Shown: positions 1 through 5,274 of the stretch, in pieces
Position numbering within the stretch: the first letter of the stretch is position 1
Layout of the letters: every line of letters begins with the position of its first letter
Assembly: GCA_937860115.1 (NCBI GenBank)
Contig: CALMBI010000094.1
Span: 1-5,274 of the forward strand
Length of the DNA stretch: 5,274 nt
Reading direction: 5' to 3'
Source: an uncultured Arcobacter sp.
Lineage (GTDB): Bacteria; Campylobacterota; Campylobacteria; Campylobacterales; Arcobacteraceae
Program-made: the position numbers and the translations under genes
Notes under the pieces: model-generated
Database searches by the model: none
Told to the model about the DNA's origin: nothing
Seen by the model: the letters and a program-made list of their open reading frames with translations, nothing else

Positions 1-446
1 ATGCACATGCTAGAAATACATTAACTGCAATTTTAGTTAAATTATTTAAAAAAGTTTTTGTTGCGGAAGATGGAAGACAAGGACTTGAATACTTCAAAAG
101 AAATCATGAAACAATTGATGTAGTGATCAGTGATATCAATATGCCACATATGAGTGGTATGGAGATGTTAGAAGGGATTAGGTTAATCAATAAAGAAACT
201 CCGTTTATTTTCACTACAGCACATCTTGAAAATGATTTTTTACTTGGAGCTATAAAAAATGGGGTTTATTATTATGCTAATAAACCTGTCAATATCAAAG
301 ATATTATCTATAAAGTGCAAGAGGCTTGTAAAGCACAATATCAATATGTAATAGCGATGCATAATCACAAAGAAGCACAAAGTTATCTAAATGTCATCAA
401 CCAAGTAGCGATAGTCTCTAAATCTGATCTTTTTGGAGATATATAA
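1..446 (+). CDS. Response regulator receiver-domain protein (5' end outside window), ending in a truncated PAS-like start
   Basis: The reading frame is open from base 3 and gives 147 visible residues; the true start lies upstream. A CheY-like receiver domain is clear. The phospho-acceptor Asp is in SDINMPHMSGME (visible residue 44, codon 132-134), the switch Thr is in FTTAH (residue 72, codon 216-218) and the conserved Lys-Pro is in ANKPVN (residue 94, codon 282-284). Only the acidic pair near the N-terminus is cut off, and bases 1-2 (AT) fit the end of a GAT Asp codon. It should accept phosphate from a histidine kinase in the cytoplasm. No DNA-binding domain follows. After a short helix the last 19 residues (LNVINQVAIVSKSDLFGDI) resemble the opening strand of PAS domains found behind receivers in Campylobacterota, but a TAA stop ends the frame there. 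The stop overlaps the next ATG by one base (TAATG). Receiver assignment is firm; the idea that the gene lost a PAS domain is inference. A GTG at 123 is an internal codon, not the start, because receiver homology continues upstream. Confidence 0.9.
   Translation, partial: AHARNTLTAILVKLFKKVFVAEDGRQGLEYFKRNHETIDVVISDINMPHMSGMEMLEGIRLINKETPFIFTTAHLENDFLLGAIKNGVYYYANKPVNIKDIIYKVQEACKAQYQYVIAMHNHKEAQSYLNVINQVAIVSKSDLFGDI
435..438 (+). promoter_or_regulatory. Shine-Dalgarno for the coiled-coil ORF
   Basis: GGAG lies inside the end of the response-regulator frame, seven bases before the ATG at 446. Its good spacing argues that the small downstream ORF is translated even if it arose from a broken longer gene. 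Confidence 0.55.
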
Positions 447-652
447 TGGAAGAAAATAGAATTCTTAAAAATGAAAATACAGTATTGCAGAAAAAACTTA
501 CTAATCTTGCTATCGATTTTGAAAAACAAACTCATGAGATCTACAGACTTAATGAACAAGTGAATCAACAAAGTAAGGTTGTATTTGATCTTAAAGATGT
601 TATTGCTCACAGAGAATCACAACTTGCAAAATACCAAAACAAGAATAATTAA
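446..652 (+). CDS. Small coiled-coil protein, possible detached C-terminus of the preceding response regulator
   Basis: This encodes 68 residues with no signal peptide or membrane segment. Hydrophobic heptad positions can be followed without a break from Leu7 to Tyr63: L7, L14, L18, L21, F25, I32, L35, V39, V46, L49, I53, L60, Y63, with polar residues at a few core sites (N11, Q28, Q42, R56). It is therefore essentially one eight-heptad coiled coil and probably dimerises. The ending (QQSKVVFDLKDVIAHRESQL) resembles, from memory, the C-terminal coil of receiver–PAS–coil proteins in Campylobacterota. With the PAS-like stub at the end of the upstream gene, this suggests the two were once one protein. 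The ORF still has its own start and a GGAG at 435-438, seven bases before the ATG, so it may be translated by coupling. It could equally be an independent small partner of the receiver. No specific function can be assigned. Confidence 0.65.
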   Translation: MEENRILKNENTVLQKKLTNLAIDFEKQTHEIYRLNEQVNQQSKVVFDLKDVIAHRESQLAKYQNKNN

Positions 653-1164
653 TGAATAAAAATCTCAAACAGTTTGTTTTTTTGATAGGGTTGCTTATCA
701 TGATCGCTTTTGGTTTTATAGCATTAGCTAAAAATCAAAATATGATCACAATTAAAGAGGGAAATCTCAATAAAACACCATATGAATTAGAACTTGGTAA
801 ATATCAAGATAGTGACTGTGGAATGGTGATCGATGATTTTTCATATGTATCACAAGTGATAGCACCAGATGGAAAAACTTGGTTTTTCCATGATCATGGT
901 GGGATGGCTCATTGGCTTTTAAATAAAGATTTTAAAGAAAATGCAGTGATTTGGGTAATGAGCAAAGATACAAAGAAATATATCGATGGGCGAAAAGCTT
1001 GGTATAGTAGAACAGATCTTACTCCTATGGAGTATGGATTTGGTGCTTATGAGATCAAACAAAATGGTTTTGTTTCATTTACTGAGATGGTTCTATTGAT
1101 GGCAAGAGGGGAACATTTAGGAAATCCACAAATCAAAGCAGAACTTTTAAAAGGAAAAGAGTAG
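652..1164 (+). CDS. Exported NosL-like protein, putative copper-binding periplasmic factor
   Basis: This encodes 170 residues. Residues 1-26 form a hydrophobic signal or anchor ending in ALA-KN, which could be a signal peptidase I site. There is no lipobox Cys, unlike many NosL lipoproteins. The body follows the NosL pattern in order: Cys-Gly-Met (C56, G57, M58) in DSDCGMVI, a DG turn (73-74), FHDHGGMAHWL (79-89) where NosL proteins usually have an FDD-x-GCM-like stretch, then WVMSKDTKKYIDGRKAWY (101-118) and TPMEYGFGAYE (124-134). NosL is known as a copper-binding protein needed for copper loading of nitrous oxide reductase. Relatives occur outside nos clusters and their targets are mostly unknown. 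No nosZ or nosDFY is visible here, so a role in N2O reduction cannot be claimed. The gene is overlapped by one base on each side, and the downstream SafE-like membrane gene supports a metal-delivery role by inference. The family call rests on motif recognition without a search. Confidence 0.62.
   Translation: MNKNLKQFVFLIGLLIMIAFGFIALAKNQNMITIKEGNLNKTPYELELGKYQDSDCGMVIDDFSYVSQVIAPDGKTWFFHDHGGMAHWLLNKDFKENAVIWVMSKDTKKYIDGRKAWYSRTDLTPMEYGFGAYEIKQNGFVSFTEMVLLMARGEHLGNPQIKAELLKGKE
1151..1155 (+). promoter_or_regulatory. Shine-Dalgarno fixing the GTG start of the SafE-like gene
   Basis: AAGGA lies within the last codons of the NosL-like gene, eight bases before the GTG at 1164. The resulting TAGTG stop/start overlap suggests translational coupling. 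Confidence 0.6.
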
Positions 1165-1874
1165 TGGAAACGATTGATATTGTATCTATTGTAACTATTG
1201 CATTTTTAGGATCATTTGGCCATTGTATAGGAATGTGCGGTGGAATTGTTATCGCTTATAGTAGTACAAAGGTAAGAGATAATTTTACAAAATCAAGACA
1301 AACGGTTAGTCATCTACTTTATTCATTTGGAAGAATTTCCACTTATGTGACTTTAGGAGCAGTATTTGGTGCTATTGGTGGTGTTGCTACATTTTCAAAT
1401 ACCGCAAATGGAATCCTTTGGCTAGTCGCTGGAACGGCTATGATTTTGACTGGATTTTCATTACTTGGAAAGATAAAATTTCTCACACTCATAGAGCATA
1501 GTGTATCAAAAACTACATGGTATCAACAAAATTTCAAAGCACTTTTAGGTGAACAAACATTGATGAGCTTTTATCTACTTGGACTTTTAAATGGACTTTT
1601 ACCTTGCGGATTTGTTTATTTTTTTGCTATCACTGCTGCAAGTACAGGAAATCCAATCTCAGGGGCATTAGTGATGCTTATTTTTGGACTTAGTACGATT
1701 CCAGCTCTTTTTTCTTTAGGATTTTTTGTAGGATTATTTAATAAATCAAATTTTAGAAATATTATGATAAAACTTGCTGCAATGAGTGTGTTACTGTATG
1801 GTGGATATACAATTTATAATGGTTATACCTATTTGGCTAATCCAAATAAAACACTTCTGGAGTGTCATACATGA
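1164..1874 (+). CDS. TauE/SafE (cytochrome c biogenesis-like) six-helix membrane protein, possible copper/cysteine-motif transporter
   Basis: This encodes 236 residues starting with GTG at 1164, which overlaps the preceding TAG stop. AAGGA at 1151-1155, eight bases upstream, supports that start. About six membrane segments can be drawn: roughly 7-31, 50-76, 82-103, 133-158, 162-191 and 200-222. The two halves carry paired cysteine motifs. GHCIGMCGG (19-27; H20, C21, C25) is in the first helix and GLLPCGFVY (144-152; C148) is in the fourth. This arrangement marks the DsbD/SafE_2-type family often annotated as sulfite exporter TauE/SafE or UreH-like. Members frequently sit beside cbb3 oxidase assembly or heavy-metal genes, so the annotated sulfite export is doubtful. 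Metal (copper) movement or thiol chemistry across the inner membrane is more plausible here, next to a NosL-like protein. The 3' end overlaps the nuclease gene through ATGA. The family is clear; the substrate is inference. Confidence 0.85.
   Translation: METIDIVSIVTIAFLGSFGHCIGMCGGIVIAYSSTKVRDNFTKSRQTVSHLLYSFGRISTYVTLGAVFGAIGGVATFSNTANGILWLVAGTAMILTGFSLLGKIKFLTLIEHSVSKTTWYQQNFKALLGEQTLMSFYLLGLLNGLLPCGFVYFFAITAASTGNPISGALVMLIFGLSTIPALFSLGFFVGLFNKSNFRNIMIKLAAMSVLLYGGYTIYNGYTYLANPNKTLLECHT
1859..1862 (+). promoter_or_regulatory. Shine-Dalgarno selecting the ATG at 1871
   Basis: GGAG ends eight bases before the ATG at 1871. It overlaps the alternative in-frame GTG at 1862, which would have no such site at proper spacing, so it favours the ATG as the real start of the nuclease gene. 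Confidence 0.6.
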
Positions 1875-2323
1875 TAAAAATATTTTTGTTGGTAATTTTG
1901 CTTTTAAGCTCAAGTGTTGCTATAGATAAACTCTATTTTTTACCAAAAGATTCTAAAAAAGTTCAAAAAGATATGGAAGAACTTTTTAAAAATGCAAAAG
2001 AGTCTATAGAAGTGGCTATTTATAATATAAGTGATAGAAAAATTGTAGAAGTACTCAACGATGCAGCTAATAGAGGAATCAAAGTAAAGCTTTATTTTTA
2101 TAAGAAAAAAGCAGAATTAAGTGATAAGATAGATGCTGTAAAAGTTATGGATAAACTCCACACAAAACTTGCAATTGTAGATAAAAAAATAGTGATTTTT
2201 GGAAGTGCAAATTGGACAAGTGAATCATTTAGTGAAAATTATGAAGTGATCTATATAAGTGATAAAGAAAAGATTGTAGAAGAGTTTAATAGTTTTTATA
2301 AGACTATAAAAAAAGATAAATAA
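1871..2323 (+). CDS. nucT: NucT-like secreted or membrane-anchored phospholipase-D-family nuclease, single HKD motif
   Basis: This encodes 150 residues. I place the start at ATG 1871 rather than the in-frame GTG at 1862. The ATG gives a typical signal sequence (MIKIFLLVILLLSSSVA, residues 1-17), has GGAG eight bases upstream and forms an ATGA overlap with the SafE-like stop. One complete HKD motif is present: HTKLAIVDKKIVIFGSAN, with H97, K99, D104, G111, S112 and N114 in the exact H-x-K-x4-D-x6-G-S-x-N spacing. Upstream lies the usual family fold start, with an amphipathic helix (about 30-43) and strand IEVAIYNISD (46-55). Proteins with one HKD, such as Salmonella Nuc and Helicobacter pylori NucT, act as dimers and cleave DNA or RNA without a metal ion. 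Exported versions work at the cell surface in nucleic-acid breakdown or uptake. The stretch between the first strands and the HKD (71-96) is compact. Nuclease family is certain; the NucT orthology and a role in competence or nucleotide scavenging are inference. Confidence 0.85.
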   Translation: MIKIFLLVILLLSSSVAIDKLYFLPKDSKKVQKDMEELFKNAKESIEVAIYNISDRKIVEVLNDAANRGIKVKLYFYKKKAELSDKIDAVKVMDKLHTKLAIVDKKIVIFGSANWTSESFSENYEVIYISDKEKIVEEFNSFYKTIKKDK

Positions 2324-2335
2324 AAAAGGAATCAA

Positions 2336-3601
2336 ATGTTAGAAATAGCAATAATAGGATATTGCATCTATTTTTTAATAAATTTTTATACGACATTTAT
2401 GCAGATAGATTATGTAAAACGTGCCAAAGAGGGAACAACAGTCATATTAAATCCTAGTGGATTTAAAACAGCTGCAGATTATAGTATCGAGTCAAATAAA
2501 CTAGCTCTAATGAGCATTTTTTATGATTTTATACTCTTTTTTATCTGGATTGGATTTGGATTAGAACTACTGAGCGAATATACAAATGGATTTGAAGGTT
2601 GGCAAAAGGCAGTAGTTTTTATTGATTTATTTATCATAATTAATTGGCTTTTAGCTTTACCATTTGATCTTTATAGCACATTTGTGGTTGATAAAAAATA
2701 TGGCTTTTCAAATATGACAAAAGAGCTTTATATCAAAGATACACTCAAAAGCGGAATCTTATTTTTAGTATTTGGAAGTGGTGTAATTGCTGGACTTTCT
2801 TATATCATTGAAACTTTTCCATCTTGGTGGATTGTTGGATTTTGTTTTATTTTTGGTGTAATTATTTTAATTAATATGCTTTATCCTGTGATTAGAGATA
2901 AGATATTTGATAAATTTAGTCCACTTAGTGATAAAGAACTTGAAGGGAAGATCAACAATCTACTTGAACAAGTTGGTTTTAAAAGTAGTGGAGTTTTTAG
3001 TGTCGATGCAAGTAAAAGAGATAATCGCTTGAATGCTTATTTTGGTGGGCTTGGAACTACAAAAAGAGTTGTGCTTTTTGATACATTGGTAGAAAAACTC
3101 ACTCATAACGAACTTTTAGCTGTGCTTGGACATGAACTTGGGCACTTTAAAAATGGAGACATTCTTAAAAACATAGGGATTATGGGTGTTGTAATGTTTG
3201 TGTTTTTTGCTCTTTTTGGCAATCTTCCAGAAGAGTTATTTTTAGAGATGCATCTTTCAAATGAACCATATGCGATCATTGTAGTATTTATGATGTTTTC
3301 ACCGATTCTTTCTTTTTTTCTTTTGCCACTTATTAGTGCTATTAGTAGACACAATGAATATGCTGCAGATAGATTTGGAAGTGATATGCAAACAAAAGAT
3401 GATCTTATCAATGCACTTTTAAAACTTGCAAATGAAAACAAATCGTTTCCTCTTTCTCATCCATTGTATATATTCTTTCATTACTCACATCCACCACTTG
3501 TAGAAAGATTGAAAGCTTTAGGATTTTATGGGGCTGGAATAGGACAACTTAAAGATGATATAGCGCTGCAAAGTGACTGTGGTATTGAGTTTGATAAATA
3601 A
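2336..3601 (+). CDS. Ste24-type M48 family integral-membrane zinc metallopeptidase
   Basis: This encodes 421 residues. AAGGA at 2326-2330 lies five bases before the ATG. The zinc-protease motif HELGH (H266, E267, H270) sits in AVLGHELGHFKNGD. The third ligand, a Glu, is E341 in SRHNEYAADRFG, with D345 as the conserved follower. Other Ste24 landmarks are RLNAYFGGLG (231-240), the region around HPLYIFFHYSHPPLVERL (375-392) and the long membrane N-terminal half. About seven membrane segments can be drawn (near 2-24, 60-78, 92-112, 140-160, 164-184, 281-297, 312-336). This size and layout match the M48A (CAAX prenyl protease 1/Ste24) class rather than the shorter HtpX class. In eukaryotes Ste24 trims prenylated a-factor and clears clogged translocons. 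Bacteria lack typical CAAX substrates, so membrane-protein quality control in the inner membrane is the more likely role. All catalytic residues are intact. It sits 12 bases after the nuclease gene and 8 bases before dgkA. Confidence 0.93.
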   Translation: MLEIAIIGYCIYFLINFYTTFMQIDYVKRAKEGTTVILNPSGFKTAADYSIESNKLALMSIFYDFILFFIWIGFGLELLSEYTNGFEGWQKAVVFIDLFIIINWLLALPFDLYSTFVVDKKYGFSNMTKELYIKDTLKSGILFLVFGSGVIAGLSYIIETFPSWWIVGFCFIFGVIILINMLYPVIRDKIFDKFSPLSDKELEGKINNLLEQVGFKSSGVFSVDASKRDNRLNAYFGGLGTTKRVVLFDTLVEKLTHNELLAVLGHELGHFKNGDILKNIGIMGVVMFVFFALFGNLPEELFLEMHLSNEPYAIIVVFMMFSPILSFFLLPLISAISRHNEYAADRFGSDMQTKDDLINALLKLANENKSFPLSHPLYIFFHYSHPPLVERLKALGFYGAGIGQLKDDIALQSDCGIEFDK

Positions 3602-3609
3602 GGAAGTGA

Positions 3610-3960
3610 ATGAATAACAAACCAAAATATCATCTTTTTAAAAATACTAAGTATGCTTTAGAGGGTCTAATTCATGCTTTAAAAACTGAAAGTTCATTTA
3701 AACTAGAACTTTTAGCTGGTCTTATTTTAATCCCTTTGATTATATTTTTAGATTTTGAGATTATTGAAAAAGCAGCTTTGTTTATGACCGCTATTTTGGT
3801 ACTGATTATTGAACTTGTCAATAGTGCGATCGAAAATGTAGTAGATTTAGTGACACATGAGATACACCCCTTAGCAAAAAGTGCAAAAGATCTTGGATCA
3901 ACTGCTGTGATGTTTGCGATAGGACTTCATCTTATTTTATGGGTGGTTTTTCTTTTATGA
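3610..3960 (+). CDS. dgkA: Diacylglycerol kinase, prokaryotic DgkA type
   Basis: This encodes 116 residues, close to the ~120 of E. coli DgkA, and aligns to it with a one-residue offset. An amphipathic N-terminal region (GLIHALKTESSFKLE, 19-33) carries E27 and E33, followed by three membrane segments (about 33-49, 52-70, 96-115). The active-site block IIELVNSAIENVVD (66-79) holds E68, N71, E75 and D79. SAKDLGSTAV (91-100) holds K93 and D94. The enzyme phosphorylates diacylglycerol with ATP at the inner membrane to give phosphatidic acid, returning diacylglycerol released by envelope-modifying transferases to phospholipid synthesis. AGGA at 3601-3604 lies five bases before the ATG. The stop overlaps the waaC start (ATGA). 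Placement beside LOS genes fits a need to recycle diacylglycerol left by phosphoethanolamine transfer to LOS, although no such transferase is visible here. Confidence 0.96.
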   Translation: MNNKPKYHLFKNTKYALEGLIHALKTESSFKLELLAGLILIPLIIFLDFEIIEKAALFMTAILVLIIELVNSAIENVVDLVTHEIHPLAKSAKDLGSTAVMFAIGLHLILWVVFLL

Positions 3961-4946
3961 AGATAGCTATTGTTAAATTATCTGCTATGGGTGATATTAT
4001 CCATGCGATGGTTGCTTTGCAGTTTATCAAAAAAGCTTTGCCTGATGCTAGGATAGATTGGATTGTAGAAGAGGGATTTAGAGGAATCTTAGAAAATAAT
4101 CCACATATAGATACTATTTTGCCTGTTAATCTTAAATCAATTAAAACTAAAATAGGAAATATTTTTACACAGTATAAACTTTTAGAACAATATAGTAAAA
4201 ATAATTATGATGTGGTGATTGATGCACAGGGGCTTTTGAAATCAGCCATAGTTTCTAAAATAATTGGTGGAAGAGTTGTTGGAAGTTATATCGCTGGATT
4301 TGATATGGATAGTATTAGAGAAAAAATTGCTTCTTTTTTTTATGATAAAAAAGTATTTATTCCATATGAAAAAAATGTTATAGAAAGAAGTTTAAAGGTA
4401 ATGTGTGAACCACTCGGCATAAAAGTTTCAAGAGAAGACATTTTGAATAAAAAGCCATTTTTATTTACAAAAACTGAATTAAAAGATTTTAATTATAAGG
4501 TTGTTTTTGTAGTAGGTGCATCAAAGCCAAATAAAATCTATCCAAAAGAAAAATTTTTAGAGATAGCCGAACGACTTAATGAAAAAATTTTAGTAATTTG
4601 GGGAAATCAAGATGAGTATGAAACTGCACTTTGGTTAAGTGAAAAATCAGACCTTATAACTCTTGATACAAAGGGGAATTTGGATGATTTGAAAGTTAAA
4701 ATTCAAAATGCAAAGTTAGTTATTGGTGGAGATACTGGTCCAACTCATATTGCTTGGGGGATAAATATTCCATCCATTACTATTTTTGGAAATACACCTG
4801 CTTATAGAAATACTTATGAAACAGCTATTAATAAGGTTATAAAATCTAACAGGATCGTTGATCCACTCAAACTTGATAAGAGTGATTTTTCCATCAATGA
4901 TATTAAAGCGAGTCAAATTGTAGAGATAGCAAAAGGTTTGTTGTAA
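3957..4946 (+). CDS. waaC: LPS/LOS heptosyltransferase I (WaaC)
   Basis: This encodes 329 residues from the ATG at 3957. An in-frame ATG at 3939 would add six residues, but family members begin MKIAIVKLSA, and the 3957 start gives a neat ATGA overlap with dgkA. GT9 (GT-B fold) features are present. The N-terminal KLSAMGDIIHAMVAL (7-21) contains D13, matching the catalytic Asp of E. coli WaaC. VIDAQGLLKSA (87-97) follows, then the interdomain VVGASKPNKIYP (185-196) with the Lys of the nucleotide-sugar site, and VIGGDTGPTHIAWGINIPSITIFG (255-278) with D259 and H264 for ADP-heptose binding. The enzyme transfers L-glycero-D-manno-heptose from ADP-heptose to Kdo on lipid A at the cytoplasmic face of the inner membrane. 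The next gene is a lipid A acyltransferase, the order known from Campylobacter LOS loci. A T8 run at 4334-4341 lies in the coding sequence. WaaF is the main alternative, but the N-terminus and the htrB neighbour favour WaaC. Confidence 0.93.
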   Translation: MKIAIVKLSAMGDIIHAMVALQFIKKALPDARIDWIVEEGFRGILENNPHIDTILPVNLKSIKTKIGNIFTQYKLLEQYSKNNYDVVIDAQGLLKSAIVSKIIGGRVVGSYIAGFDMDSIREKIASFFYDKKVFIPYEKNVIERSLKVMCEPLGIKVSREDILNKKPFLFTKTELKDFNYKVVFVVGASKPNKIYPKEKFLEIAERLNEKILVIWGNQDEYETALWLSEKSDLITLDTKGNLDDLKVKIQNAKLVIGGDTGPTHIAWGINIPSITIFGNTPAYRNTYETAINKVIKSNRIVDPLKLDKSDFSINDIKASQIVEIAKGLL

Positions 4947-4948
4947 GT

Positions 4949-5274
4949 ATGGATTATTTTATCTATTTAGTATATAAATTTTTTAAATTTGTAGTCTTAT
5001 TGTTACCAAAGAAATTGATACAATTTTTCTTAGATGGACTCTCTTATCTTACTTATCAACTTAATTTTGAACATAAAAACTATGCAAAAGCAAATTTAGA
5101 TTTTGTATATGGTAAAAAATTAAATGATAAAGAAAAATGGAAAATAGTACGAGAAACATATCGAAATATGTTTTATAATCTTTATGAATTTATTGAAAAT
5201 CAAACTTTGGATTTAAATGGGTTTGAAAAAAAGATTAAAGTGATGAATGAAGATTTTATAACTGATGCTTTAAG
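4949..5274 (+). CDS. htrB: Lipid A biosynthesis (lauroyl) acyltransferase, HtrB/WaaM, 3' end outside window
   Basis: The frame opens with ATG two bases after the waaC stop and stays open to the window edge, giving 108 codons (MDYFIYLVYKFFKFVVLLLP...). The N-terminal hydrophobic segment (about 4-31) fits the inner-membrane anchor of LpxL/HtrB proteins. It is followed by KNYAKANLDFVYG (43-55), corresponding to the family's R/K-x-x-x-x-NL-x-x-x-(F/Y)-(P/G) segment, and by ETYRNMFYNLYEFIENQ (71-87), which closely resembles the NLYEFI stretch of Campylobacter HtrB. The H-x4-D acyltransferase motif expected further on lies beyond the edge and cannot be checked. The enzyme adds a secondary acyl chain to Kdo2-lipid IVA. 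The ribosome site is weak (AAAAGG at 4931-4936 is far, AAG at 4945-4947 is too close), so translation probably depends on ribosomes finishing waaC. The identification is helped by the neighbour. Confidence 0.85.
   Translation, partial: MDYFIYLVYKFFKFVVLLLPKKLIQFFLDGLSYLTYQLNFEHKNYAKANLDFVYGKKLNDKEKWKIVRETYRNMFYNLYEFIENQTLDLNGFEKKIKVMNEDFITDAL

Larger units (their letters stand above)
1..5274 (+). other. Continuous co-directional gene run (probable operon)
   Basis: Nine genes follow each other with junction overlaps of 1, 1, 1 and 4 bases (at 446, 652, 1164 and 1871-1874), gaps of 12 and 8 bases, another 4-base overlap (3957-3960) and a 2-base gap. No junction has space for a stem-loop terminator or a promoter outside coding sequence. 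Promoters inside coding sequence, for instance ahead of the M48 protease or dgkA, cannot be excluded. The unit may extend beyond both window edges. Confidence 0.65.

Noticed and set aside
383..610. Antisense open frame of 75 codons across the response regulator/coil junction
   Set aside because: It lies wholly opposite two frames with clear protein features, has low-complexity hydrophobic composition, and shows no recognisable domain.
120..1060. GATC sites look denser by eye in the first three genes than in the rest of the window
   Set aside because: Much of it comes from ATC (Ile) and GAT (Asp) codons falling in phase, the count is small and I did not test it statistically. There is no regular spacing and no other sign of an origin or a methylation switch.
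2320..2335. A-rich gap after the nuclease gene as a possible terminator
   Set aside because: There is no inverted repeat and no T-run on the + strand; the 12 bases contain only the AAGGA ribosome site for the next gene.
3103..3441. Antisense open frame of 112 codons inside the M48 protease gene
   Set aside because: It overlaps the catalytic core of a strongly conserved gene and its translation shows no family motif; it is a shadow frame.
3939..3956. Upstream in-frame ATG giving WaaC six extra residues
   Set aside because: Family N-termini begin at MKIAIVKLSA, and the later ATG makes the typical ATGA overlap with dgkA.
4334..4341. T8 run in waaC as a possible phase-variation tract
   Set aside because: Several T7 runs occur elsewhere in this AT-rich window, and phase-variable LOS genes in Campylobacter generally use longer G/C tracts. 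A single T8 in a core gene is expected by composition.
4716..4916. Antisense open frame of 66 codons inside waaC
   Set aside because: It lies opposite the conserved ADP-heptose binding region and has no features of its own.

Overview
The window is AT-rich (GC about one third by eye), all on the + strand and almost entirely coding. The gene set points to the Campylobacterota (Epsilonproteobacteria). It contains a waaC–htrB/waaM pair like the one that opens Campylobacter LOS loci, a NucT-like secreted nuclease, a Ste24-type M48 protease, a TauE/SafE-like transporter with GHCxGMCGG and LPCG motifs, and a response regulator whose tail resembles the receiver–PAS–coiled-coil proteins of this group. 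I cannot name the genus. The sequence suggests a free-living or environmental relative (Sulfurimonas/Arcobacter/Sulfurospirillum-like) as readily as a Campylobacter.

Layout. Bases 1-446 hold a response-regulator receiver that has lost only its first few residues to the window edge. Its last ~19 residues look like the beginning of a PAS domain that then stops. Bases 446-652 encode a 68-residue protein that is one unbroken coiled coil. Bases 652-1164 encode an exported NosL-like protein, and 1164-1874 a six-helix TauE/SafE-like membrane protein; together they suggest periplasmic copper handling. Bases 1871-2323 encode a small exported phospholipase-D-family nuclease. Bases 2336-3601 encode a Ste24-type membrane zinc protease. 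The last part concerns lipids and the outer membrane: diacylglycerol kinase (3610-3960), heptosyltransferase I WaaC (3957-4946) and the first 108 codons of a lipid A acyltransferase (4949 to the edge).

Nine genes run in one direction. Five junctions overlap by 1 or 4 bases (TAATG, TAATG, TAGTG, ATGA, ATGA) and the other three gaps are 12, 8 and 2 bases. No room is left for an ordinary intergenic promoter or terminator, so the genes are probably co-transcribed and several are probably translationally coupled. The shared theme is the cell envelope (export, metal supply, membrane proteolysis, lipid recycling, LOS core and lipid A), but the first two genes are signalling-type and may simply be passengers.

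I found no RNA genes, mobile elements, CRISPR arrays or notable repeats. The observations most worth a second look are the apparent loss of a PAS domain between the first two genes and the NosL-like/SafE-like pair. The rest is mostly recognisable core biology.
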